Both the position numbers and the translations under genes were made by a program. Shown piece after piece: positions 7,907 through 17,314 of a stretch of DNA of 64,000 nucleotides. The notes under the pieces are model-generated. The model was not told where the DNA came from. It saw nothing but the letters and a program-made list of their open reading frames with translations, and made no database searches. Position 1 is the first letter of the stretch, and every line of letters begins with the position of its first letter. This DNA comes from Verrucomicrobiaceae bacterium UBA7681 (GTDB lineage: Bacteria; Verrucomicrobiota; Verrucomicrobiia; Verrucomicrobiales; Verrucomicrobiaceae), in assembly GCA_002482965.1 (NCBI GenBank), contig DLGZ01000032.1, forward strand, positions 14,428 through 78,427, in the 5' to 3' direction.

Positions 7907-8241
7907 TGCCTGAGATGAATGGCACTCGGTTAAGGGCGTGTTTCGTATCTTTTTGTGCCTCCCGCAAAGCCCATGGGGCTCTGCTGAAGAAAACGCTCCA
8001 GGAGCGCGGACCTCCGAGTCCGCAGCGGTTCGCAATCACCCAGCGCGTGTGGCTGCAGGCAGAACAGCGTAAGCACGAGAACTCTGGCTACGAAAGAGCG
8101 ATGGCAGCAGGGACGATTCGGAGCCGCGTGTGCTTGCGGCGTGCTGCGGACTCGGAGGTCCGCGCGCCGAGGACTCTTTGGCACTGCGGCACATACCTCC
8201 TCGATGGCCCGCCTTAACCGAGTGCCATTCATGCCTGAGAT
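7906..8241. mobile_element. MITE-like element with 11-bp target duplication
   Basis: The element body (7917-8230, 314 bp) is bounded by terminal inverted repeats GAATGGCACTCGGTTAAGG and their complement. It is flanked on both sides by ATGCCTGAGAT (7906-7916 and 8231-8241), an apparent 11-bp target-site duplication. Inside, the sequence GCGGACCTCCGAGTCCGCAGC near 8005 recurs inverted near 8140-8162, so the whole element can fold. The 103-codon frame through it has no recognisable protein. It carries no transposase and would need one supplied in trans. Confidence 0.7.
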
Positions 8242-8289
8242 GAATCGCCGCGTCTGAGTCATTCCACATCATTCACACAGTCACCCCCC

Positions 8290-8823
8290 ATGAAAACTGC
8301 GCTTCTACTGGCCCTTCTGGCGACCGTTTTCTCCGGCACTGCCGGCGCATGGCCCACCCGCCTTTACGCGGACGCGGAAGTCACCGCCCGGGCGGAGTTG
8401 ATCGTCATTGCACGCGTCAAGGAAGGCAGCATCAAAAAGGTCACTCACAAAAGCGAAGGCACCTATGAGCATCACGCGATCCTGCTGGTGACTCGCGTCA
8501 TCAAAGGCGTCTTTCACGAGGCCGAACTGCCCATCACCCTTCGCTACGGACTGCTTCCCGTGGCCGCCCGCTATGTCAAAGACATGAATACCCGGCCCAC
8601 CGCCCCCGAAGAACCCGGCGAAGCCACGCACATTTTTGAAGACAACCCCAGCGAGGGCTACTTCCGCCCCACCGCAGACGTTCACAAAAGTCAGATCTGG
8701 CTGCTTCACCACCAGGGAAACAGCTACGAGACCCACGCCAAAACCCTGGGCGTCCTCAACCCCGAAGACATCCAGCCCCTGACCAAGGAAGCCCGGCTGA
8801 AACAGCTTCTGCCAAAGCCATAA
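8290..8823 (+). CDS. Hypothetical secreted protein
   Basis: 177 residues with a clear signal peptide (about 1-20, GTAGA cut). The mature part holds several beta-strand-like runs (AELIVIARVKEGSIKKV, HAILLVTRVIKGVFHEAELPIT) and a stretch SQIWLLHHQGNSYE, which suggests a small beta-barrel domain of the kind seen in periplasmic proteins of unknown function. No catalytic motif is recognised. It starts 48 bp after the MITE-like element. Confidence 0.68.
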   Translation: MKTALLLALLATVFSGTAGAWPTRLYADAEVTARAELIVIARVKEGSIKKVTHKSEGTYEHHAILLVTRVIKGVFHEAELPITLRYGLLPVAARYVKDMNTRPTAPEEPGEATHIFEDNPSEGYFRPTADVHKSQIWLLHHQGNSYETHAKTLGVLNPEDIQPLTKEARLKQLLPKP

Positions 8824-8862
8824 CACACCACCCAGCGTCAGCCGTCGCTGCCAGGCAGACTT

Positions 8863-8958
8863 CCCCGCATCCTCGCCGATAAAGGCATCCACGACTGCAT
8901 CTGCGGCCACTCCCAAAAGATGCCCACCTGCGACGGCTCGCACAAGCACCTCGCCTAG
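8863..8958 (+). pseudogene. Partial duplicate of the CDGSH tail
   Basis: An 82-bp stretch (8863-8944) repeats the 3' end of the YdeI-type gene almost perfectly, with GGC changed to GAT at one codon. It reads CICGHSQKMPTCDGSH in frame, then a different end (KHLA) and a TAG. There is no start codon or ribosome site in front. It is a duplicated fragment left by recombination or conversion, or the relic of a second full copy. Confidence 0.75.
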
Positions 8959-9438
8959 ACTCCCGTTCCCCGGCAGGTCCTAGCCGGGTGCGTCCGCCCC
9001 GTCAGCGTTCCGGCGGAGGGGGATCGTCCCGATCCTCCACGCTCCGCGTTCACCCACCGCTCCGCACACGCCCAAGTCCCCTCGTACCCAAGCCACCCAG
9101 GGGCCTGTTCTTTTAAGAATGCCACACCCAGCGGAGCGCTCAGGGACCAGGATGGTCCCTCTCCGCCAGAGCTTCGCCCAAAGCACGCTCCCGCAACGCC
9201 CAGCAGGAAGTGATATCAATGGCGACAGCGGGGCACCGGTGGTGAGTATCAATTCCCATCGGAGTGGTAGGGTTCAGGGTCACAGGGTCACGACCTATAT
9301 ATAGGTCGTGACCCTGTGACCCTGAACCCGCCAAGGGCCATGAGGGCCAAATGACCCCATTTTGACCCTCGTGACCCTGACCCCACCGCCCTCAGCGGGT
9401 CATTTCATCCTCGCTTCTTCCCACGCCACCCGCTTAAA
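8959..9438. other. Intergenic region, 480 bp, with hairpins and a long palindrome
   Basis: No gene is supported. It holds GC-rich hairpins (for example GGGACCA and TGGTCCC around 9148-9164), then the 60-bp palindrome described separately, then further GTGACCCT-type copies to about 9390. It probably also contains the promoter of the next gene. Confidence 0.6.
9270..9329. repeat. 60-bp perfect palindrome
   Basis: Two 30-nt arms (9270-9299 and 9300-9329) are exact inverted copies meeting at CCTATA|TATAGG with no loop. Each arm contains GGGTTCAGGGTCACAGGG and a repeated GGGTCAC unit, and related units (TTGACCCTCGTGACCCTGAC) continue downstream. Such a perfect palindrome can extrude as a cruciform or form a strong RNA hairpin. 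There is no T-tract, so a simple terminator is unlikely. Confidence 0.9.
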
Positions 9439-10695
9439 ATGACCCGCGTGAAAAATGCCTCATTCCTAATCGCCATCCTCATCGCCATGGCGCACCTGCT
9501 GCCACATCCCGTAGCAGCAGAGGAGGTACCCGCCGCCACCCGCCCCCTCACCGTCCGCGTCATCGATGAATCCGGCGCTCCCATCCCAGGCGCAAAGATC
9601 CACAGCGGCGTCTGGACGAACGCCAAGTTCCCGCCCAATTCCGACTACACCACCGACGCCCAGGGCAGCACCACCTTCCAGCTCCCCGCGCAGGTCCGCA
9701 TCCTCCGCCTCTGGGCCAGCGCCAAAGGCCGCGTGCCCATGTTTGCCAACTTCGACGCCGGGCAGCTCGGCGGCGATCCCGTGCCCAAGGACTTCACCTT
9801 CACCCTCGCGGAAGGCACCACCATCGGCGGCTTCATCCACGACGACATCGGCGCGCCCATCCTCGGAGCCAAGGTCGAAGTCTGCCTCGATTCCCGCGAA
9901 AACGGCCGCGGTGGCATCGGCGAGCCCGTCGTCAACAAATGGCTCGCCGAGGGCGACGACTGTTGCTACACCGACGAACACGGCTTCTGGGCCCTCAACA
10001 ACGTCCCCGCCGGCCCGGACTGGCGCATCGGCCTCCGGCTCCAGCACCCCGACCATGTGGGCGATCAGGAATGGCGCGGCATGCAGGGCCCGCCCTTTTC
10101 CCTCCAGCAGTTCCGCGATCAAACCGCCACCACCGTCATGCAGACCGGCGTCCGCGTCACCGGCACCGTCACTGGGGCCGATGGCAAAGCCGTGCCCAAA
10201 GCCCTCGTCATCTGGGGAGACAAGCCCTACCACAACAGCAACGTGCAGGAAGCCTTCGCCGATGACTCAGGCCGCTTCCGCCTCCCCCCGCTCCTGCCCG
10301 GCAAGACCCTGCTCACCGTCATCGCCCCAGGCCACTCGCCCTTGCTCAAAGAGATCCAGCTCACGGCCAAAACTCACACGGAAGACCTGCAGCTTCAGCC
10401 CGGCAAGACCGTCACCTTTCGCTTTGTCGATGCCGCAGGCAAACCCGTGCCCAAGGTCCTCGTCAACATCACCGGCTGGCGCGGCAAAGAAACCCTCTTC
10501 AACTGGCGTCACCCGAACGTCCCCTACAGCCAGATCCCCGACCAGGCGAACGAGCAGGGCATCTACACCTGGACCTGGGCGCCCGACGACGCCGTCGATT
10601 ACCTGTTTGGCAAAAAAGGCTCCAAATGGACCCAGCGCCCCACCTTTGCTCCCGGCGAGCATGAGGTCATCGTCACCGCTCCCGCTGCTCCTTAG
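9439..10695 (+). CDS. Secreted protein with carboxypeptidase-regulatory-like repeats
   Basis: 418 residues with a signal peptide (about 1-27, VAAEE). It contains four or so beta-sandwich modules of the carboxypeptidase regulatory-like (CarboxypepD_reg) kind: VRVIDESGAPIPGAKI (about 38), GGFIHDDIGAPILGAKVEV (about 130), VTGTVTGADGKAVPKALV (about 240) and FRFVDAAGKPVPKVLV (about 325). No protease or enzyme motif is present, so it is likely a structural or binding protein of the cell envelope. Confidence 0.75.
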   Translation: MTRVKNASFLIAILIAMAHLLPHPVAAEEVPAATRPLTVRVIDESGAPIPGAKIHSGVWTNAKFPPNSDYTTDAQGSTTFQLPAQVRILRLWASAKGRVPMFANFDAGQLGGDPVPKDFTFTLAEGTTIGGFIHDDIGAPILGAKVEVCLDSRENGRGGIGEPVVNKWLAEGDDCCYTDEHGFWALNNVPAGPDWRIGLRLQHPDHVGDQEWRGMQGPPFSLQQFRDQTATTVMQTGVRVTGTVTGADGKAVPKALVIWGDKPYHNSNVQEAFADDSGRFRLPPLLPGKTLLTVIAPGHSPLLKEIQLTAKTHTEDLQLQPGKTVTFRFVDAAGKPVPKVLVNITGWRGKETLFNWRHPNVPYSQIPDQANEQGIYTWTWAPDDAVDYLFGKKGSKWTQRPTFAPGEHEVIVTAPAAP

Positions 10696-11055
10696 TCAGT
10701 TCAGGCTCTGAGGCGTTGCACCGCCCCTAACCCTCTCTACGGTGCATGATACCGGCAGCCAATCCATTCTGGATGAACACCCATAGGAATAAGACTTCCG
10801 TTTATATTTATTTATATTTTACCTGAATATACCTTCAGAAATCAACTTGCCTGGAACTGAGATTGATATAAACAAAGCCCCCATCGGCATAGGGTTTCAA
10901 AACAGAACTCTGCGCGACTGTGTCCGGCATCATGAGCGACTTGGTTTTAACCCAAGCCGAATGGTCCGCTGCACAAGAAGGCAGTCTTGAGGAAGGAAAA
11001 AAGAACCAGTCATGCCTCTTAGGCAGCCATACGCCCCCATTTCACCCCCAATTTC
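10696..11055. other. Intergenic region, 360 bp, promoter region of the large autotransporter
   Basis: No gene is supported. Positions 10790-10880 are unusually AT-rich for this window (TTTATATTTATTTATATTTT), as expected of a promoter or UP-element. About 180 bp of untranslated leader may precede the autotransporter start. Confidence 0.5.
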
Positions 11056-14000
11056 ATGTCCCTAACGTCCCACCACCCCCGCCTGCCCACCTTCATCCTC
11101 GGCTGCCTGACAGCCGCCCTGCTAGCCACCCCGCTCGCTGCTCAGGTGCAGATCGACTACACCAACGGCCAGACCGATGCGACGGGCTACGACACCTCCG
11201 CGCCGAATGACCCCACCACGCTCAGCATCCTCTCCGGCACCGCCACGCAGAGCGGCGTGCTCAGCGGCACGGGCCAGGTCATCAAGGCGGGCGCAGGCAC
11301 GCTGATTCTTTCCGGCCTCAACACCTACACCAACGACACCTTCATACGCGATGGCACCCTTCAGGTGGTGGCAGGGGCCAGCTTCTCCCAATTGAATGCC
11401 AGCCTCTTCGTTGCCGACCAGTCCGGGGACGTCGCCCGGCTTCTCATCAGCGGCGGCACCGTCGGTTTCGGCTTCGGCGGCGGAGATTTTAACTACATAG
11501 GCAACCAGGCAGGAAGCAGCGGCACGGTGGATGTGACCGGAGGCAGCTGGACCTACGGCTCAGCTCTCCGCGTCGGCAATGATGGCACCGGCGTGCTGAA
11601 CCTCTCTGGCGGCAGCGGTGGCAGTGCGAACGGCGGCGCCGGAGCCGGCCAACTCCTTCTTGGCTACAACGGGGGCGGCAGCGGCACGGCGAATGTGAGC
11701 GGCGGGACCTGGGTAAACGGCACTCTTCATGTCGGCTATTCCGGTACCGGGCTGCTAAACATTTCCGGCGGCAGCCTCAGCAACAGCTACAGCTATGTCG
11801 GCAGCCAATCCGGCAGCAGCGGCACCGTAAATGTGAGCGGCGGAACCTGGACCAGCGGCGGCGCTTTTGCCGTCGGCAACTATGGCACCGGAGTCTTGAA
11901 CCTGACCGGCGGCACTGTCGACGCCAGCGGCACGTATAACTTTATTGGCGAAAAAACTGGCAGCAGTGGCACGATGAATGTGAGCGGTGGGACGTGGAAC
12001 ACTTCCACAGTTTACCTCGGCCATGGCGGCACAGGGGTGGTGAACCTCACAGACACTGGCATCATCACCGTCGACTCTGGCAACGGCACGCTCAACCTGG
12101 GGGTGAGCAGCGGCAGCAGCGGCACGCTCAACATCGGCACCGGCGGCGCGGCGGGCACGCTGAATGCGGCCAGCATCTACGGTGGCAGCGGCACCGCCGT
12201 GGTGAATTTCAACCACACTGGCAGCTTAAACTTCACCCCCACTCTGGATGGCAGCCTGAGTGTGAACCACATCGGCCCCGGCACCACCACCCTCACCAAG
12301 GCAAACACTTACACCGGCACGACTTCCGTGCTCGGCGGCACGCTGGAGCTGGGCTTTGGCACTGTGACGGCGAACATTATCTCCAGCAGCTCCGCCCTGA
12401 CCCTCGGCGGTGGCACGCTCCGCCTCACTGGGGCGGGCACTCAGACCCTGAACGGACTCACCACCCTGGCTGGCACTGCCAGCCGCATTGTGCTCGGCTC
12501 CAATTCGACCCTGGACCTGGGCGCACTCACCTCTGCAGGCAGCGGCTCCTCACTGAACTTCAATACCGCCGCCGGTGGCGCGGATGGAGACACCGTGGGC
12601 AGCGGCGTCGTCCTGCTCTCCGGCCAGACCGCCGGCAGCTCCATCAACACCGCTTTCACCGTCACCGACTCCACCGGCTTTGGCCTGGCCACCGTCAATG
12701 CCAGCAATCAAATCATCCGCCTCACCACCAGCGACCTCCTGCCCGCCAGCGGCGCAGACAGCGGCACGGACTACCGCATCGACAACAACAGCGGCGGCAG
12801 CACCGCCGCTGGCAGTTCCTCCCTCATCGTCACTGACTCCCAGACTGCCCACAGCATCACCGTGGACACCACCCAAGCCTATGGCAGTCTGACCTTAAAT
12901 TCCGGTGTGGTGCTCAGCACGGATGTGTGGAATTTCGGCGGCCACAACGGCAACCCCTTTGAAATCATCAGCGACGGCTTAGGCGCAGGCCTTCAAGCCG
13001 CCACCGCCGGCGGCATGCTGCAGATCAACAACTTCAACGACAGCGTTCTGTTCATCTCCGCCCCCATTCTGGACAATGGCGGCAGCGGCCTCCAGGTGGC
13101 AGGGACAGGCGTGATATACCTCAGCGGTGAAAACACCTACACCGGGGACACCCTGATCACCGGCGGAGCCCTGGCGGTGAACACCACCGGCTCCATCAGC
13201 AGCAACGGCAGGACAACCGTCGGCAGCCAGACGGGTGACAACGCTGCGCTTTCCATCTTCGGTTCCATGACCAACGCCGACGCCGTGCTCGGCGACGCCG
13301 CTGGTGCGAGCGGCAGCGCACTTGTTGATCAAAATGCGAGTTGGTACAACAACCTCGACCTCACCGTCGGCAGATCCGGCACCGGCGTTCTCAACATCAC
13401 TGCGGGCTATGTGGAAAGCTCCCACGGTCATATCGGCGTCAATGCCGGATCCAGGGGCACCGTGACCGTGAGCAATAGCGGAGCGTGGGCCATCTACGGC
13501 GATCTTGACATCGGCCAGCGCGGCACCGGCGTGCTGAACATCGCGGACTTCGGCATTGTCGCGGTGGCCGACGGGCATGGCCCCGTCACACTCGGCGCAC
13601 AGGGCACGCTGAACATCGGCATGGGCGGAAGCCTCGGCCTTTTGATTGCGGAAACAGTGTCCGGCGTCAGTGGCGCAGTGGTGAACTATAACTACAACTT
13701 GTTCAACCCAAGCCTCCCCTACAACCCGGTGCTGACCGGAGATCTTGCGGTGAACAAGCTCGGCAGCGGTTACCTCACTTTCGACCAACAGAACACCTAC
13801 ACCGGCAGGACCACCGTGAACGGCGGCACGCTTGACCTCGATTTCACCGATGTCACGACCGACATCATTTCCAGAAGCTCCGCCCTCACCCTCGGTGGCG
13901 GCATATTGAATCTTTACTCTCCAGCCAGCGGCAGCAGCCAGACGCTGAACGGCCTCACCACCACCGCAGGCACCGGCAGCCAGATCTATCTCAGCCCTGA

Positions 14001-16986
14001 TGTGACTCTGGACCTCGGCGCGCTCACCTCCGCAGGCAGCGGCTCCGCACTGAACTTCGACCTCTATGAGGGCGGCGCGGATGGTGCCACCGTCGGCACC
14101 GGCATCGTCCTGCTCTCCGGCCAGACCGCCGGCAGCGTCATCAATCCCGGCTTCACCGTCACCGACTCCACCGGCTTTGGCCTGGCCACGGTCAATGAGC
14201 TCAATCAAATCATCCGCCTCACCAGCACGGACCTCCTGCCAGACAGCGGCGCAATCGCTGGCACGGACTACCTCATCGACAACAACAGCGGCGGCAACCT
14301 TGACCCCGGCAGTTCCAGCCTGGAGATCACCGCCTCCCAGACGGCCCGCAGCATCACGGTGGACAGCACCCAATCAACCGGTGTGCTCACACTGGATGCC
14401 GGCTCCGTCCTCAGCAGTGACGTGTGGAATTTCGGCGGAGATTACGACTATGAAATCACCGGCAGCGACTCCGGCGCAGGCATCACCACGGCCACCGCAG
14501 GCGGCATGCTCCAGATCAACAACTTCAACTACGACGGTATCGTGACCATCTCCGCCCCCATCCTGGACAATGGCGGCAGCGGCCTCCGTGTCGCTGGCCC
14601 GGATAGCCTCACCATCCTCACTGGCACGGACACCTACACCGGTGAAACCATCATCAACAGCGGCACCCTCTTCATCAATGGGGACCACACCGCCGCGACC
14701 GGCGAAATCATCGTGCAATCCTCCGCCGAGCTGGCAGGCATTGGCCAGATCGGCAGCAACATCCACGTGCTGAATGGCGGCATCCTGACCCCGGGAACGA
14801 TCAATGATCTGGGCACCCTCACCGGCACCACCGCCACCTTTGACACGAACAGCATCTTTCACGTGCTGGGCGGCGGCGACACCCTGAGCACGCTGCACCT
14901 CAGCGGCGCTGTCACCATCGCCTCCGGCGCACTCCTTTACATCGACACCTACGACAGTCTCACCCAGAGAAGCTACACCCTCATGACCGCTGATGGCGGT
15001 GGCCTGGACGGCAGCAATCCCTTCACACTGGGCCTCTATGGACTGCCCGACAACTACCGCCTCGAATATGACGGCACCACGTTGAAACTGGTCTACACCC
15101 TGCCCATCACCGCCTTCTGGACCGGCAACGTTGACAGCAACTGGTCCACCCTCAGTTCCGGCACCAGCAACTGGTCCACCGCTGTGGACGGCGTCACCGA
15201 CACCGCCTCACTGCCCGGTGCCCTCACGGACGTGACCTTCTCCGCCACCGGCGTGGGCAGCACCCAGACCAATCTGGACGTGGACACCACCATCTATAGC
15301 CTCACCATCGAGAACGACACCGGCATCTCCACCACAGGAACACAAACCCTCACGGTGAACAATTCCACGGCGGTCAACGCCCTGCTTGCCATCAACAGCG
15401 GCGTGACCCTCATCGGCAAAGGCGACCTCACCGTCGCCACCACAGGCACCTTGGCCGGATCTGGCGCTGTGGAGATGGCGCTGAACCGCTCCATCCTCGT
15501 CAATGGTGCCATCAGCGTTGGCGATCCCACCGCCCTTCCCGGCGCGCAGGTGCTTTCCCTCACCACCTCCGGCACGGGAGCCATCGTCATGGGCGCAGAC
15601 AGCGTCATCCTGGTCAATCTCTACACGGGCGCAGGCCTTGGGGACAACACCGGCATCTCCACCGCCGCAGATCAGCTCAGCCTTCACGGCACCCTCAATG
15701 CCACCGCCGGCGGCACCCTTGTCATCGGCAATCACCTCGTCACGCCCGTCTTTGCAGGCGGCGATCAATGGAAAGTCATCGACCTCAACAGCGGCGCAGG
15801 CACCATCACCGGCCAGCTTGCCGTCAACGACAGCGCCCTCGGCCTCGCCACCGGCTTCGTTGGCAGCTTTGACCAGACCACCGGCATCTACTCCATCGCC
15901 GATATCCGCCCTGAACTCACCGCCTACAGCAGCGGCCTCGCCATGGCCAATGCCGAAGGCCAGGCCATCATCTCCGGGGTGCAGACCGCGCTCAATGACG
16001 TGAACAACCACCTCTTCAATCTCCACAGCGGGGGCGGTGAGGAGGAAGAGGAATCCGACGGCAGCATCTCCGCCTCGCTCGACTACGGCGTCGTGGTGGG
16101 TCAAGGAGACGGCTCCGAAGACAAAAACCCCATCGCCAAGCGCATCAAACGCAGCCGCCAGTGGGAAGTCTTCACCACCGTGAACTACGGCAACGTGAAG
16201 CTCAATCCCATCAGCAGCCAGTCCGGCGTGCAGATCGACTCCTGGGCCTCCAGCGTCGGCATTGAGCGCCACCTCTCCCGCGGACTCACCCTCGGCTTTG
16301 CCGCCACCTTCCTGCAGAGCACCCAGACCTACACCGGCGGCCTCGGCAAGGTGGACCTCGAAGGCCCGATGTTGTCAGCTTACGTCTCCTACGTTCACAA
16401 AAGCTTCTGGGGCAGCCTGCTCTATTCCTTTGGTGCCTTCGATCTCGACTCCCAGCGCAATCCCGGCCTCGGCCTCCCCAGCGCCTCCGGTGGCACCAGC
16501 GCCTACACGAATGCCATCCAGTACAACACCGGCTGGAACTTCCGCTTCCAGAACAACACCCTCGTCACCGGCCCCTTCGTCGGCATCGACTACCTCCACG
16601 GCAGCGTGGACGCCTACAGCGAAACGGGCGGTGGTCTCGGCGCACTGCGCTACGGCAGGCAGACCTTCGAATCCCTCGTCACCCGCGTCGGCTGGTCCAC
16701 CTCCAAAAAATTCGACACCGACTGGGCCACCATCACCCCGCAGTTCCGCCTCAGCTATGAGCGCCAAAACCTCAAAAACAACGGCACCAGCGTCAGCCTC
16801 ATCAATGCCCCCTTCACCGCCGCTGGCGGCAATCAAACGCCCGGGCAGGATTACATGGTCATCGGCACCGGTGTGAACTTCCAGTTCACCCCCGACTTCA
16901 GCATGCTCCTCGGCTACCAGGTCCAGCTCTTCCGCAACAACATGGAAGCCCACTTCGGCAGCGTCCGCTTCGGCTACAAGTTCTAG
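11056..16986 (+). CDS. Giant autotransporter with beta-strand repeats
   Basis: 1976 residues. A signal peptide (about 1-29, LATPLAAQ) is followed by a huge Gly/Ser/Thr/Asn-rich passenger made of autotransporter-associated beta-strand repeats: the motif GTLxLSGxNTYTGxT recurs (near residues 87, 415, 697, 910, 1190), alternating with short repeats such as SGTVNVSGGTW and GTGVLNLSGG. The passenger contains a large internal duplication (12.4-13.1 kb resembles 13.9-14.6 kb). The last 280 or so residues form the outer-membrane beta-barrel (from RQWEVFTTVNYGNVKLNP to the terminal aromatic signature VRFGYKF). It is a type V surface protein, probably an adhesin. The downstream gene has almost the same barrel. 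Confidence 0.88.
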   Translation: MSLTSHHPRLPTFILGCLTAALLATPLAAQVQIDYTNGQTDATGYDTSAPNDPTTLSILSGTATQSGVLSGTGQVIKAGAGTLILSGLNTYTNDTFIRDGTLQVVAGASFSQLNASLFVADQSGDVARLLISGGTVGFGFGGGDFNYIGNQAGSSGTVDVTGGSWTYGSALRVGNDGTGVLNLSGGSGGSANGGAGAGQLLLGYNGGGSGTANVSGGTWVNGTLHVGYSGTGLLNISGGSLSNSYSYVGSQSGSSGTVNVSGGTWTSGGAFAVGNYGTGVLNLTGGTVDASGTYNFIGEKTGSSGTMNVSGGTWNTSTVYLGHGGTGVVNLTDTGIITVDSGNGTLNLGVSSGSSGTLNIGTGGAAGTLNAASIYGGSGTAVVNFNHTGSLNFTPTLDGSLSVNHIGPGTTTLTKANTYTGTTSVLGGTLELGFGTVTANIISSSSALTLGGGTLRLTGAGTQTLNGLTTLAGTASRIVLGSNSTLDLGALTSAGSGSSLNFNTAAGGADGDTVGSGVVLLSGQTAGSSINTAFTVTDSTGFGLATVNASNQIIRLTTSDLLPASGADSGTDYRIDNNSGGSTAAGSSSLIVTDSQTAHSITVDTTQAYGSLTLNSGVVLSTDVWNFGGHNGNPFEIISDGLGAGLQAATAGGMLQINNFNDSVLFISAPILDNGGSGLQVAGTGVIYLSGENTYTGDTLITGGALAVNTTGSISSNGRTTVGSQTGDNAALSIFGSMTNADAVLGDAAGASGSALVDQNASWYNNLDLTVGRSGTGVLNITAGYVESSHGHIGVNAGSRGTVTVSNSGAWAIYGDLDIGQRGTGVLNIADFGIVAVADGHGPVTLGAQGTLNIGMGGSLGLLIAETVSGVSGAVVNYNYNLFNPSLPYNPVLTGDLAVNKLGSGYLTFDQQNTYTGRTTVNGGTLDLDFTDVTTDIISRSSALTLGGGILNLYSPASGSSQTLNGLTTTAGTGSQIYLSPDVTLDLGALTSAGSGSALNFDLYEGGADGATVGTGIVLLSGQTAGSVINPGFTVTDSTGFGLATVNELNQIIRLTSTDLLPDSGAIAGTDYLIDNNSGGNLDPGSSSLEITASQTARSITVDSTQSTGVLTLDAGSVLSSDVWNFGGDYDYEITGSDSGAGITTATAGGMLQINNFNYDGIVTISAPILDNGGSGLRVAGPDSLTILTGTDTYTGETIINSGTLFINGDHTAATGEIIVQSSAELAGIGQIGSNIHVLNGGILTPGTINDLGTLTGTTATFDTNSIFHVLGGGDTLSTLHLSGAVTIASGALLYIDTYDSLTQRSYTLMTADGGGLDGSNPFTLGLYGLPDNYRLEYDGTTLKLVYTLPITAFWTGNVDSNWSTLSSGTSNWSTAVDGVTDTASLPGALTDVTFSATGVGSTQTNLDVDTTIYSLTIENDTGISTTGTQTLTVNNSTAVNALLAINSGVTLIGKGDLTVATTGTLAGSGAVEMALNRSILVNGAISVGDPTALPGAQVLSLTTSGTGAIVMGADSVILVNLYTGAGLGDNTGISTAADQLSLHGTLNATAGGTLVIGNHLVTPVFAGGDQWKVIDLNSGAGTITGQLAVNDSALGLATGFVGSFDQTTGIYSIADIRPELTAYSSGLAMANAEGQAIISGVQTALNDVNNHLFNLHSGGGEEEEESDGSISASLDYGVVVGQGDGSEDKNPIAKRIKRSRQWEVFTTVNYGNVKLNPISSQSGVQIDSWASSVGIERHLSRGLTLGFAATFLQSTQTYTGGLGKVDLEGPMLSAYVSYVHKSFWGSLLYSFGAFDLDSQRNPGLGLPSASGGTSAYTNAIQYNTGWNFRFQNNTLVTGPFVGIDYLHGSVDAYSETGGGLGALRYGRQTFESLVTRVGWSTSKKFDTDWATITPQFRLSYERQNLKNNGTSVSLINAPFTAAGGNQTPGQDYMVIGTGVNFQFTPDFSMLLGYQVQLFRNNMEAHFGSVRFGYKF

Positions 16987-17010
16987 GAGCCGATCAACGC
17001 TTATCGATCA

Positions 17011-17039
17011 AGGCGGTGCCGCAAGGCATCGCCTTTTTT
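17011..17039 (+). terminator. Rho-independent terminator of the large autotransporter gene
   Basis: AGGCGGTGCC-GCAA-GGCATCGCCT is a hairpin with a GCAA tetraloop followed by TTTTT, 25 bp after the stop codon. Confidence 0.88.
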
Positions 17040-17314
17040 GTGTCAATCCACCCACCCCCTTTTAATATTTAGGAAAATAATCCCAAATAATCATAATGAC
17101 CAAGTGAAGTCTTTATTTCTTGCCAAAGCTTTTTGTCGCGTTTAACACGACACCGCTTAGTCGGCAGATGACTGCCATTTAAAGTCTCGGGAGCACTCCT
17201 GCCGCCCGCTTCAGAGCTGAACATGAACTCAGAGTCAGCTCAGGACCCCTCCCCATTCCCACGGGGGTGGCTCGTGCTGACCTACCAACTCGACCTGAAC
17301 AAGGCATCGCACGA
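17040..17314. other. Leader and promoter region of the second autotransporter
   Basis: 275 bp without a gene. Positions 17060-17120 are AT-rich (TTTTAATATTTAGG and AATAATCCCAAATAATC) and may hold the promoter. Small inverted repeats such as GTCGCGTTT/AACACGAC near 17134-17150 are present, but no known riboswitch is recognised. Confidence 0.45.

Noticed and set aside
9330..9390. GTGACCCT repeats as additional regulon operators
   Set aside because: They lack the GGGGT/ACCCC arms and belong to the long palindrome.
12979..14373. Long minus-strand frame within the autotransporter gene
   Set aside because: Ala/Gly/Val-rich shadow; the plus strand has clear beta-strand repeats.
11400..14700. Repeated units in the autotransporter passenger as a CRISPR array
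   Set aside because: They are degenerate in-frame protein repeats without constant spacers.
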